A stretch of DNA of 23,030 nt, taken from Bacteroidales bacterium (GTDB taxonomy: Bacteria > Bacteroidota > Bacteroidia > Bacteroidales > Muribaculaceae). The stretch spans positions 1 through 23,030 of the forward strand of contig JAHZGZ010000301.1 in NCBI GenBank assembly GCA_019420545.1, read 5' to 3'. Under the pieces are notes generated by a model. That model saw only the letters and a list, made by a program, of their open reading frames with translations. It did not search any database and was not told the DNA's origin. Shown here piece after piece: positions 7,611-15,595 of the stretch. Numbering within the stretch: the first letter of the stretch is position 1; every line of letters starts with the position of its first letter. The translations under genes and the position numbers were made by a program.

Positions 7611-9476
7611 ATGAGAAAAGATTATCGCCTTGAAAAAAGAAAATACGTGATCGGGGGATTCATCCTCGTGATCGTACTGATATATATCATACGCCTGTTC
7701 GGCCTTCAGGTAATGGACTCGCGCTACAAGGAGGTTGCCGACAGCAATGCTTTCATGCGCAAGACGCTCTATCCGTCGCGCGGCATGATACGCGATCGCA
7801 ACGACAAACTCGTGGTGTACAATCAGCCGGCCTACGACGTGATGATGATACCCAAGAACGTCCAGGCTTTCGACACCACCGACTTCTGCCGCACGCTCGG
7901 CATCACCCGTGCGCAGTTTGACCGCCGCCTCTCCGACATGAAGGATCGGCGCCTCAACCCCGGCTATTCAGCCTATACCCCCCAGCGCTTCATCACCCAT
8001 ATCTCGGCGCAGGACTACGGCCGCCTTCAGGAGAAACTCTACCGTTTCCCAGGCTTCTTCATCCAGCAGCGCATCCTGCGCCAGTACGACCGTCCCGCCG
8101 GAGGCAATATCCTCGGCAACATCCGAGAGGTATCGCAGAAGGAGATCGATGCCGACGAATACTATGCTCCCGGTGATTACTGCGGTGACCTCGGCGTGGA
8201 GAAAAGCTACGAGGAATATCTGCGCGGCCAGAAGGGTGTGGAGATACTCATACGCGACGCCTACGGGCGCATCAAGGGTAAATACGAGAACGGTATCCAC
8301 GACATCGCCCCCGTGTCGGGACGCGACCTCAAGCTGTCGATCGACATTGACCTACAGGAATACGGCGAAAAACTTATGGCCAACAAGATCGGCGCAATCG
8401 TAGCCATCGAGCCGTCGACAGGCGAGATTCTCGCCATGGTAAGCAGTCCCACCTATGATCCGCGTCTGCTCGTGGGCCGCGACCGCGGCAAGCATTACAA
8501 CGAGCTGGTAGCCGACTTCTATAAACCGCTATTCGATCGTGCGCTCAAGGGTGCCTATCCTCCCGGATCCACCTTCAAGCCATCGCAGGGGCTTATCCTG
8601 CGACAGGAGGATATAATCACCCTCAGTACGCCGTTCCCATGCCACCACGGATTCATCAGCGGCGGCCTTAAAGTGGGATGCCACGGTCATGCGTCGCCCA
8701 TCACCCTCAAACCGGCGCTCCAGACCTCCTGCAACGCCTTTTTCTGCTGGGGCTTGAAGAGCATGCTCGACAACCACAGATCGAAATACGGATCGACCGC
8801 CGAGGCCTTCGAGGTATGGAAAAAGCATCTTGTATCGCTCGGCTACGGCTACCGTCTCGGCGTAGACCTCCCGGGCGAAGGACGCGGATTCATACCTAAC
8901 GCCCAGTTTTACAACAAGATTTACGGCGAAGGGCGCTGGAGCGCCAACACCATCATCTCTATCGCCATCGGCCAGGGCGAGATCCTCGCCACTCCGCTCC
9001 AGATCGCCAATCTATGTGCCACCATCGCCAACCGCGGCTGGTTCATCACCCCTCACATCGTTAAGGAGATTCAGGACACCATACTTCCGAAAGAGCTGAC
9101 CGACAAGCATGTGCCGACCATCGACCGGCAGCACTTTGTCGACGTGGCCGAGGGTATGCGCATGGCTGTGCTCGGGGGCACATGCCGGCTCGCCAATCTC
9201 AAGGATGTGGCTGTAGCCGGCAAGACCGGTACCGCACAGAATCCCCACGGCAAGGACCATTCGGCATTCATAGGCTTCGCACCTTACGACGATCCTAAAA
9301 TCGCCATCTGCGTCTATGTCGAGAACGCCGGATTCGGCGCCACCTACGGTGTGCCCATCGGCTCGCTGATGATGGAAAAATATCTCAACGACTCGATCGC
9401 ATCCGAGCGCAAATTTCTGGAAGAAAGAATGCTTCAATCAAACACTATCATAAGCAGTGGAGTCAAGAAACACTAA
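7611..9476 (+). CDS. mrdA: Penicillin-binding protein 2 (elongasome transpeptidase)
   Basis: Class B PBP that cross-links peptidoglycan during lateral growth, in partnership with RodA; a beta-lactam target. It has 621 residues. One N-terminal membrane anchor at about 11-33 (VIGGFILVIVLIYIIRLFG) is followed by the pedestal/dimerisation domain and then the transpeptidase domain with all three motifs: S320-T-F-K323, S373-C-N375 and K538-T-G-T541. Between the first two motifs is a Cys/His cluster (C344, H345, H346, C357, H358, H360), in the region where E. coli PBP2 binds zinc. The start ATG at 7611 is 13 nt after mreD. Its end overlaps the rodA start by 20 nt, suggesting translational coupling of the two enzymes. 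Confidence 0.96.
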   Translation: MRKDYRLEKRKYVIGGFILVIVLIYIIRLFGLQVMDSRYKEVADSNAFMRKTLYPSRGMIRDRNDKLVVYNQPAYDVMMIPKNVQAFDTTDFCRTLGITRAQFDRRLSDMKDRRLNPGYSAYTPQRFITHISAQDYGRLQEKLYRFPGFFIQQRILRQYDRPAGGNILGNIREVSQKEIDADEYYAPGDYCGDLGVEKSYEEYLRGQKGVEILIRDAYGRIKGKYENGIHDIAPVSGRDLKLSIDIDLQEYGEKLMANKIGAIVAIEPSTGEILAMVSSPTYDPRLLVGRDRGKHYNELVADFYKPLFDRALKGAYPPGSTFKPSQGLILRQEDIITLSTPFPCHHGFISGGLKVGCHGHASPITLKPALQTSCNAFFCWGLKSMLDNHRSKYGSTAEAFEVWKKHLVSLGYGYRLGVDLPGEGRGFIPNAQFYNKIYGEGRWSANTIISIAIGQGEILATPLQIANLCATIANRGWFITPHIVKEIQDTILPKELTDKHVPTIDRQHFVDVAEGMRMAVLGGTCRLANLKDVAVAGKTGTAQNPHGKDHSAFIGFAPYDDPKIAICVYVENAGFGATYGVPIGSLMMEKYLNDSIASERKFLEERMLQSNTIISSGVKKH

Positions 9477-10926
9477 CGTCACATCGCTTCTGCGCAGCCT
9501 CGACTGGCCTACAGTGGTAATCTATACGCTGCTCGTACTCTGCGGAGTGGTAAGCATATATGCAGCGAGCTACGACTTCGACAATGCCTCGATGTTCTCG
9601 TTCGACGAATTTTCGGGGAAACAGCTCCGATGGGTCGGACTGGCATTCATAGCCGGCGCAATGATCATGCTTATTGACTTCAGGATATATGAAGCCTACG
9701 CCTACCCGATATATGCGGTGGTGATACTGTTGCTGATAGTCACCATATTCATAGCGCCCGACATCAAGGGATCGAGGTCGTGGCTCGTGCTCGGGCCTAT
9801 GAGCCTGCAGCCGGCGGAATTCGGAAAATTCGCCACCGCGCTCGCCCTCGCCAAGCTTTTCTCCACCTACAATTTCAATCTCAACGCCAAGGCTTCCAAC
9901 TATCTGAAAGCCCTCTTCATAATTTTTCTTCCAATATGCCTCATCCTCGCACAGAAGGAGACCGGATCGGCACTTGCCTATCTTGCACTCTTCTTCGTGC
10001 TCTACCGCGAGGGGATGAGCGGCCTCGTGCTTACTGCGGCACTCGCCACGGTAGTATTCTTCATCACCACGGTTAAATATACCGAGACAATGGTGCTCGG
10101 CATACCGTCGGGCGAAGTCGCCGTATTCATTATGATCGAAGCCGGAGTGGTTGCCATGCTTGCCGTATACTGCAAGCTGCCCGTCATCGCCCGCAACGTG
10201 CTCGGATGGTTTGTCGGCACAGGACTGACTGTATGGATACTTGCACTCTGCGGAGTGGAGGTGCCGGGCGCAGTATTCTTCATCGCGGCGATCACCGTAG
10301 CTATCGTGTACATACTGCTCCAGGCTTTGCGTGTGCCCCCGCGCAAGATTCTCGTCACGGCCGGAGCCGCAGTGCTTTCCGTATGTTTCCTCTTTTCTGT
10401 CAACAAGGTGTTCAACGATGTGCTGCAGCCCCATCAGCAGCAGCGAATCAAGGTGTCGCTCGGCATCGAGGAGGATCTCCGCGGTGCGGGATATAATGTG
10501 AACCAGTCGAAAATAGCGATCGGCTCCGGAGGCACTTTCGGCAAAGGATTTCTCAACGGCACGCAGACCAAGCTCAAATACGTGCCGGAGCAGCATACCG
10601 ACTTCATATTCTGTACCATAGGCGAGGAGGAAGGATTTCTCGGCTCAGCAGTCGTATTGCTGCTGTTTCTCACACTCATACTGCGTATCATCTCCATTGC
10701 CGAGCGCCAGCCCACCACTTTCGGGCGTGTCTACGCCTACTGTGTGGCCTCATATCTGATATTCCATCTCGCCATCAATGTAGGCATGGTGATAGGCCTA
10801 TGCCCCGTTATCGGTATCCCGCTGCCTTTCTTCAGCTACGGCGGTTCCTCACTGTGGGGATTCACTTTCCTTCTCTTCATACTACTGCGCATCGACGCCG
10901 GACGCCGCGAGCACCTTGTCTACTGA
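9457..10926 (+). CDS. rodA: Peptidoglycan glycosyltransferase RodA (SEDS family)
   Basis: Polymerises lipid II into glycan strands during cell elongation, paired with PBP2. A GTG at 9457 inside the mrdA end is the best start: it gives RSLDWPTVVIYTLLVLCGV, the usual SEDS N-terminus and first helix, and there is no nearby alternative. The family signature GIPLPFFSYGGSSL occupies 453-466. Conserved SEDS blocks include GSRSWLVLGPMSLQPAEFGK and QKETGSALAY. The protein has 489 residues, about 110 more than E. coli RodA (370). The extra length lies at about 200-310, a hydrophobic stretch likely forming additional membrane segments; long RodA variants are seen in Bacteroidota. The last gene of the mre cluster, it ends 26 nt from the convergent menD. 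Confidence 0.95.
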   Translation: MESRNTNVTSLLRSLDWPTVVIYTLLVLCGVVSIYAASYDFDNASMFSFDEFSGKQLRWVGLAFIAGAMIMLIDFRIYEAYAYPIYAVVILLLIVTIFIAPDIKGSRSWLVLGPMSLQPAEFGKFATALALAKLFSTYNFNLNAKASNYLKALFIIFLPICLILAQKETGSALAYLALFFVLYREGMSGLVLTAALATVVFFITTVKYTETMVLGIPSGEVAVFIMIEAGVVAMLAVYCKLPVIARNVLGWFVGTGLTVWILALCGVEVPGAVFFIAAITVAIVYILLQALRVPPRKILVTAGAAVLSVCFLFSVNKVFNDVLQPHQQQRIKVSLGIEEDLRGAGYNVNQSKIAIGSGGTFGKGFLNGTQTKLKYVPEQHTDFIFCTIGEEEGFLGSAVVLLLFLTLILRIISIAERQPTTFGRVYAYCVASYLIFHLAINVGMVIGLCPVIGIPLPFFSYGGSSLWGFTFLLFILLRIDAGRREHLVY

Positions 10927-10952
10927 CGGGATAAAGCATGTTGCTATTTTTG

Positions 10953-12674
10953 CTATTTCAATCCAAGATAGGCGCGCAAGGTTGTGGCGCTTATGTCGCC
11001 TTGGGTATGTATGGCAAGAATAACGGGACGGTCGGATGGGGCAAAAAACGGAGGCAGCATACTTCTTAACTCCCCTTCCGAGTGCGCTTCCATGTAGTCG
11101 AATCCATAAGCCTCGGCAAGCTGTCGGAGCGGGAATGGCCGGTCGGCCACCAGAAAACGGTCGAGAATAGGCATTGAGCGCGTGGCATCGATAAAACGGA
11201 ATATGCCTCCGCCACCGTTGCAGAGCACTGCCATACGGAATCCCGACGGGATGCACGGTGCAGCCAGCGCTCCGATATCGTATTGCGCGCTCATATCGCC
11301 CGTCAGCAGCATCGTCATGCGCTCCGGAAATGCCGAAGCAGCCCCTATGGCGGTAGAGGTCGAGCCGTCGATACCGCTCACCCCGCGGTTGCTGTCGGCA
11401 CGCGAGCATTGCAGCGCCGGAAAAAGCTGGGCATAGCGCACGGAAGTACCGTTGGACAGCTGCAACGCAGTTCCTTCGGGAAGGGAGTCCATCAGAACAG
11501 CAACAGCTCGAAGATCGCTCCATGGAGCCGACTCAAGGAAACGCTCATGAACTTCGCGGGCATGACGGTCAAGTTCCATCCATTCCGAGTAATAATCCGA
11601 CCGGACATATGGAATATCCCTATTATTTTCATATGCCGACAGCAATCCGGCAAAGAAAGGCGCCGCCTCCATCTCGATACGTCGCGTAAGCGACTGAAAA
11701 CAGTCGATCGTGGTATTCGCCAGCCTTACATGCCAATGTTCGCGAGGCTGCACACGGCGCAGATACTGCTTGATGAAGCGCGACACGATGGCTCCGCCTA
11801 AGGTAATCACCAGATCAGGCCGCATACGGTCGAGTTCCTCTTCCGAAAGAGTGCTGAGCACAGAGTCAATCGCATTGATGAAACGCGGCGACGACAGGTT
11901 GGATATGGTCTCGGTCATCACGGCGACATTTCCGCGTCCCGACAGAGCCTCAAGAGCGTGGCGTAAAGGCGCGTCGGGATTATGGAAGCCGGCAATGACA
12001 AGCACTTTATGTGTCTCTGCCAGAATTTTTGCAAGTACCGTTGCATCAGCTCCCGACAGACATGCATCGGGATGTATCATTTCCACCGTGCGCGCCGTCC
12101 ATCGGGTTTCTTCCTCATGCACCATACCGCTAAGAGGTGCGTCGAGCTGAATGTTGATATGCACCGGAGCCTGCCGCCCCGAAGTGGCCGAAATCAGCGC
12201 GTCGTTGACCATGCGGTTGACATACCACTGCTGAGTCCCGGCATTGCATTCGGCTGGAATGTTATAGTTGCCCTTCACGTAGTTGGCGAGCGCCTCATAC
12301 TGGCGCAGGGTCTGACTGTCGTCCTGGTCGATCCACTCTACAGGGCGGTCGGCCGATACCACAATCAACGGCACTTTACGATAGTATCCCTCGGCCACGG
12401 CAGGAGCATAATTGAGCAGCGCCGTGCCCGACGTACATACAAGCGCCACAGGACGTGCGGTGACCGATGCCTTGCCGAGAGCGATAAACGCAGCACTACG
12501 CTCGTCAATAACCACCGTACAGCGTATTGACCGCGATGCATTAAGAGCCATCATCAGCGGAGCATTGCGTGAGCCGGGTGAAACCACTGCTTCCCCCACT
12601 CCATGCTTCTCAAGAAGTGATACAAGTATGCGGCAAGACTCCTTGTCGGTCGTCAGGGTGGTATTCTTTTCCAA
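10953..12674 (-). CDS. menD: SEPHCHC synthase (menaquinone biosynthesis)
   Basis: A thiamine-diphosphate enzyme that joins isochorismate and 2-oxoglutarate (2-succinyl-5-enolpyruvyl-6-hydroxy-3-cyclohexene-1-carboxylate synthase), an early committed step to menaquinone. It has 573 residues, near the E. coli length of 556. The N-terminal domain shows SPGSRNAPL and VCTSGTALLNYAPAV, then SADRP. The C-terminal ThDP-binding segment shows GDMSAQYDIGAL and CNGGGGIF. The only start that includes the conserved N-terminus is a TTG at 12674: the upstream frame hits a TAA five codons earlier without an ATG. It stands alone, convergent with rodA and divergent from cdd, with no other men gene in view. Confidence 0.94.
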   Translation of the reverse strand: MEKNTTLTTDKESCRILVSLLEKHGVGEAVVSPGSRNAPLMMALNASRSIRCTVVIDERSAAFIALGKASVTARPVALVCTSGTALLNYAPAVAEGYYRKVPLIVVSADRPVEWIDQDDSQTLRQYEALANYVKGNYNIPAECNAGTQQWYVNRMVNDALISATSGRQAPVHINIQLDAPLSGMVHEEETRWTARTVEMIHPDACLSGADATVLAKILAETHKVLVIAGFHNPDAPLRHALEALSGRGNVAVMTETISNLSSPRFINAIDSVLSTLSEEELDRMRPDLVITLGGAIVSRFIKQYLRRVQPREHWHVRLANTTIDCFQSLTRRIEMEAAPFFAGLLSAYENNRDIPYVRSDYYSEWMELDRHAREVHERFLESAPWSDLRAVAVLMDSLPEGTALQLSNGTSVRYAQLFPALQCSRADSNRGVSGIDGSTSTAIGAASAFPERMTMLLTGDMSAQYDIGALAAPCIPSGFRMAVLCNGGGGIFRFIDATRSMPILDRFLVADRPFPLRQLAEAYGFDYMEAHSEGELRSMLPPFFAPSDRPVILAIHTQGDISATTLRAYLGLK

Positions 12675-12708
12675 AACGCGCTTGATTTATTTATATGTTA
12701 ATTTAACG

Positions 12709-12716
12709 CAAAGTTA
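12709..12716 (-). promoter_or_regulatory. Candidate menD promoter, -7 element
   Basis: Minus-strand TAACTTTG matches TAnnTTTG, 35 bp before the TTG start of menD. No clear TTTG is found at the -33 position. Confidence 0.4.
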
Positions 12717-12734
12717 CAAAAAAGGGGAACAGTG

Positions 12735-12750
12735 AGCGCGATGTCGCGTT
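12735..12750. promoter_or_regulatory. Palindrome between the menD and cdd promoters
   Basis: CGCGA-TG-TCGCG (12737-12748), extended to 7 pairs with one wobble, lies just upstream of the cdd -7 element (12758) and between the two divergent start sites. Its position suits an operator, but no regulator is identified. Confidence 0.25.
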
Positions 12751-12757
12751 AAAATAG

Positions 12758-12765
12758 TATATTTG
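12758..12765 (+). promoter_or_regulatory. Candidate cdd promoter, -7 element
   Basis: TATATTTG matches TAnnTTTG, 38 bp before the cdd ATG. The -33 region is occupied by a GC-rich palindrome rather than a TTTG, so expression may depend on an additional factor. Confidence 0.5.
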
Positions 12766-12803
12766 CATAAACACCCATTTTAAACAAGCTCTCAATAAGC
12801 GAT

Positions 12804-13280
12804 ATGAAACATCTGGATATAGCGGTACCCGTAACCGCACTGCGCGACGATGAACTTACCGACGTCGACCGCACTCTCGTAATGAAAGCCCGTGAAGCCA
12901 CTTACCGTTCTTATGCGCCATACAGTAATTTTCATGTCGGCGCAGCAATTCTGCTCGACAACGGAGAAATCGTGACCGGCTCCAATCAGGAAAACGCCGC
13001 CACTCCGGCGAGCCTGTGTGCCGAACGTACGGCAGCATATTACGCCCATTCCACCTATCCCGATGCCAGATTTATGGCAATCGCCATAGCTGCACGCGAC
13101 ACAACCGGGAGCGAACTGAAAGATCCCATCTCGCCCTGCGGCGCATGCCGCCAGGCCCTGTTGGAATTCGAGACCCTTGCGGGACATGACGTGCGCGTAA
13201 TTCTTGCCGGAAGCCGACAGTGCTATATCCTCGAATCGGTAAAGTCACTGCTACCGCTCAGCTTCACGCACTTCGAATAG
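12804..13280 (+). CDS. cdd: Cytidine deaminase
   Basis: Converts cytidine and deoxycytidine to the uridine forms in pyrimidine salvage; cytoplasmic and zinc-dependent. It has 158 residues, fitting the short homotetrameric class. Zinc ligands and the catalytic Glu are visible: Cys72-Ala-Glu74 (CAERTA) and Pro-Cys112-Gly-Ala-Cys115 (PCGACRQ). The substrate-site stretch YAPYSNFHVGAAI and the NQENAA motif are also present. The ATG at 12804 gives a complete N-terminus. It is a single-gene unit divergent from menD. Its downstream side holds a palindromic repeat element that may also stop transcription. Confidence 0.95.
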   Translation: MKHLDIAVPVTALRDDELTDVDRTLVMKAREATYRSYAPYSNFHVGAAILLDNGEIVTGSNQENAATPASLCAERTAAYYAHSTYPDARFMAIAIAARDTTGSELKDPISPCGACRQALLEFETLAGHDVRVILAGSRQCYILESVKSLLPLSFTHFE

Positions 13281-13317
13281 CCGTCGGCAACAATTCTGCC
13301 ATTGACCAACCAATATT

Positions 13318-13471
13318 AGAGGGTGCAGCAAAACCATATGCAATCATACCGATCATAACTTGTAGGGACGCGGCATGCCGCGTTACATCAAGATAATCAA
13401 GTCTGTACGGCTCGCATAATGTAACGCGGCACGCCGCGTCCCTACATTTTTCGCATTTTGCAACACCTTCT
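13318..13471. repeat. MITE/REP-like nested palindromic element
   Basis: Two 26-bp arms, 13361-13386 and 13421-13446, are inverted copies with a single mismatch, separated by 34 bp. Each arm is itself built around a palindrome (CGCGGCATGCCGCG in the left arm, with a one-base change in the right). Outside them lie 16-bp imperfect terminal inverted repeats, 13318-13333 and 13456-13471 (AGARGGTGYWGCAAAA, 3 mismatches). There is no reading frame inside. It sits between the convergent ends of cdd and the Asp/His-rich gene. The layout resembles a non-autonomous mobile repeat. No target duplication is obvious and no second copy is present in this window. Confidence 0.65.
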
Positions 13472-13476
13472 TGCAT

Positions 13477-13929
13477 TCAATCGTCGTCATGATGATGGTG
13501 GCGGTGGTGATGTTTATAGTGCTTTTTCATCTCTTTCTTATAGGCTTTGTAGGCCTTTTTACGAGCCTTATACACATCCTCCATATAATCTTCGTAATCA
13601 TCGTCATCGTAATCATAGCCTACATACATTAAGGCCGGAGAGGGATAATAATCATGATGACGCATCTCTCTGTTATAAGCCTTAACCGCCTTTCTGACAG
13701 CCTTGACAGAAGGTCGTGGAACGGGCCTGAACATGAGATCGGGATGACACGGCACCCCTCCAAGCGGCAGGGTCAGCATCATCGGCATGGGGGGAGCAGG
13801 AGCATAGTTAGAGATATGGAAGTTGACACCGTCAGTACCGGCATCAAGGGATACGAACTGTGCCGATGCACCCGAGGCACACAGTCCGACAAGTGTTGCG
13901 GTTAGAATAATCTGGCGTATCATAAGCAT
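13477..13929 (-). CDS. Secreted Asp/Lys/His-rich small protein, function unknown
   Basis: Not recognised as any family. It has 150 residues. A clear signal peptide (hydrophobic core IILTATLVGLCA, then ASA-Q at about 23/24) sends it to the periplasm or outside. The mature part has a Pro/Met-rich middle (PAPPMPMM), one Cys (61), an acidic Tyr/Asp patch at 105-118 (DYDDDDYEDYMED), a Lys/Tyr/Ala-rich helix-like segment at 120-136 and a His tail at 137-147 with seven of its last eight residues His, ending in three Asp. The charge blocks and His tail suggest metal or polyanion binding (inference). The start is ATG at 13929 or the second ATG at 13923; both keep the signal peptide. Monocistronic; no strong promoter motif was seen upstream. 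Confidence 0.75.
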   Translation of the reverse strand: MLMIRQIILTATLVGLCASGASAQFVSLDAGTDGVNFHISNYAPAPPMPMMLTLPLGGVPCHPDLMFRPVPRPSVKAVRKAVKAYNREMRHHDYYPSPALMYVGYDYDDDDYEDYMEDVYKARKKAYKAYKKEMKKHYKHHHRHHHHDDD

Positions 13930-14014
13930 GATTATTAAATGTGTCGTACTGAGTTATAAACACTTGGGACAACCTTATTGTTGAAGCCGGGCGCAGCGCC
14001 AGTATTTCATCCAA

Positions 14015-14054
14015 AAATGATTGCCGCAACACCTGTGTGTTGCGGCGATCATTT
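14015..14054 (-). terminator. Terminator of nhaD
   Basis: An 18-bp stem (14015-14032 paired with 14037-14054, one wobble) with a 4-nt loop, read on the minus strand 20 nt after the nhaD stop codon. On that strand the stem ends directly in a T run (ATTTTTGG). It is a strong intrinsic terminator and could also work on the plus strand, where it ends in ATTTAAT. Confidence 0.85.
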
Positions 14055-14074
14055 AATACGTCTCTTACAGACCG

Positions 14075-15493
14075 TCAGATATGGATTACGAATGTTTCAA
14101 GCCATATCATTACCATACCGACCACATAACCCAGGAAAGCCATCCAGGTAATTCGCTTCATATACCACATGAAAGGGATTTTCTCGATACCCATGGCGAC
14201 CACACCGGCAGCAGAACCGATAATAAGCATTGAACCGCCTACGCCGGCACAGAAAGTAAGCAGATGCCAGAAGAGGCCATCCTCCACAAAAGCCATCATG
14301 TAGGCCGGATCGGCCGACGCCTGTATCATCGCCTCGGAAGCAACGGGATACATGTTCATACATGCAGCTACAAGAGGCACATTGTCGACAATCGACGACA
14401 GCACACCTATGATACCGTTGATAATATATGGCTGATGAATAGCCTCGTTGAGCCATGTGGCAAGCGCGGTAAGTATATCGGCTTCCTGCAGGGCGGCCAC
14501 AGCCATAAGAATTCCGAGGAAGAAGAGTATAGTAGGCATGTCAATGGATTTCAGAGCACCCGATATACGGCCCTCCATCTTTCCGTCAAGACCATAATGC
14601 CTTACCACAAGTTCGGTAACGAGCCAAAGCACACTTAGCGAAATCAATATTCCCATATACGGCGGCAGTCCGGTAAGAGCCTTGAAAAGAGGCACGAACA
14701 GGAGACCTCCGACACCGAGTGCAAGGATAAGCACCGACAGGTTGTGATGCTCTTTGGAAATCTCGTAGCCCACACGCTGATCCTGGCCATTTAGAGCCTC
14801 GACAGGAGCAGGCTGTATCTGACGCGATGCGAGAAAAACAGGAATCACCACCGATACAACACAAGGGATGAGCAGATTGACGATAAGATCGACCGAGCTG
14901 ACATAATTCTTCATCCACAGCATGATGGTAGTAATATCACCGATAGGCGACCATGCGCCGCCGCTATTGGCCGCAATCACAATAACGCATGCAAAAAGCC
15001 AGCGTTCCTTCTGCTCCTTTAGCATCCGTCGCAGCATCATTACCATAATGATAGTCGTGGTCATGTTATCGAGAATACTCGACATAAAAAAAGCCACAAA
15101 CGCGAGCACCCACATAAGGCCGCGCTTATTGTCGGCATGGATATGCTTGACGATTATATGAAAGCCTCCATATCGGTCGATAAGTTCGACAATCGTCATG
15201 GCGCCGATAAGAAACACTACAATCTCGCACGTATCACCCAGGGCGACAACAAGGTCGTGGGAGGTAGCCGGATCATGAGTGGCAAGCGCATAGATAGCCC
15301 ACAGTACTCCGCACATAAGAAGCGCGAACGTGGCCTTGTTGATGTGAATCACATGCTCAAAAGCTATGAGCAGATAGCCTATGACAAAGACTACCAACAT
15401 AAGTGTAACCATACCGGAAATACTATAATTTAAGGATAAAATTTTATTGTCTGCCTTCTGATTTGCGCCATCCGCATCAATAGAAATGTTCAT
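14075..15493 (-). CDS. nhaD: NhaD-type sodium/proton antiporter
   Basis: An inner-membrane exchanger of sodium (or lithium) for protons in the ion transporter superfamily. From the ATG at 15493 it has 472 residues and about 12 or more hydrophobic segments. The family hallmarks are two repeated Asp/Asn-containing re-entrant motifs, SSILDNMTTTI and SSIVDNVPLVAA, plus the polar stretch NSGGAWSPIGD. A TTG at 15544 extends the frame by 17 residues, but that extension is Cys/Arg/Phe-rich and overlaps the probable -33 element, so the ATG is preferred. Single gene with its own terminator, divergent from rlmD. The symbol follows the family; transport direction and ion are inferred. Confidence 0.9.
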   Translation of the reverse strand: MNISIDADGANQKADNKILSLNYSISGMVTLMLVVFVIGYLLIAFEHVIHINKATFALLMCGVLWAIYALATHDPATSHDLVVALGDTCEIVVFLIGAMTIVELIDRYGGFHIIVKHIHADNKRGLMWVLAFVAFFMSSILDNMTTTIIMVMMLRRMLKEQKERWLFACVIVIAANSGGAWSPIGDITTIMLWMKNYVSSVDLIVNLLIPCVVSVVIPVFLASRQIQPAPVEALNGQDQRVGYEISKEHHNLSVLILALGVGGLLFVPLFKALTGLPPYMGILISLSVLWLVTELVVRHYGLDGKMEGRISGALKSIDMPTILFFLGILMAVAALQEADILTALATWLNEAIHQPYIINGIIGVLSSIVDNVPLVAACMNMYPVASEAMIQASADPAYMMAFVEDGLFWHLLTFCAGVGGSMLIIGSAAGVVAMGIEKIPFMWYMKRITWMAFLGYVVGMVMIWLETFVIHI

Positions 15494-15513
15494 ACAGGCC
15501 CTTCTGCCGGACC

Positions 15514-15545
15514 GAAAAATAGGGAAAAGGCAAATCAGATGCAAA
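15514..15545 (-). promoter_or_regulatory. Candidate nhaD promoter
   Basis: On the minus strand, TTTG at 15545-15542 and TATTTTTC at 15521-15514 (one mismatch to TAnnTTTG) are separated by 20 bp. This puts the transcript start about 14 nt before the ATG at 15493 and argues against the upstream TTG start. Confidence 0.4.
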
Positions 15546-15553
15546 AGTAGCGA

Positions 15554-15571
15554 TAAATTTGCTTAATTTTG
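15554..15571 (+). promoter_or_regulatory. Candidate rlmD promoter, two overlapping -7 options
   Basis: TAAATTTG (15554-15561) and TAATTTTG (15564-15571) both match TAnnTTTG, 25-42 bp before the rlmD ATG at 15596. Neither has a good TTTG at -33. Confidence 0.45.
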
Positions 15572-15595
15572 CAAAAAATTTCGTCGAAGAAAGAA

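Noticed and set aside
9463..10596. 377-codon minus-strand frame opposite rodA
   Set aside because: Complement of hydrophobic SEDS codons gives Glu/His/Tyr-rich nonsense; rodA is certain on the other strand.
10927..10952. Bidirectional terminator between rodA and menD
   Set aside because: Only a 4-bp stem (AGCA/TGCT) next to a T-rich stretch is present; too weak to call.
13361..13446. Possible CRISPR-like repeat pair
   Set aside because: The two copies are inverted rather than direct, there are only two, and no cas gene is near.
15494..15544. N-terminal extension of nhaD from a TTG at 15544
   Set aside because: The 17 added residues are atypical for the family and the codon overlaps the likely -33 promoter element; ATG at 15493 fits better.
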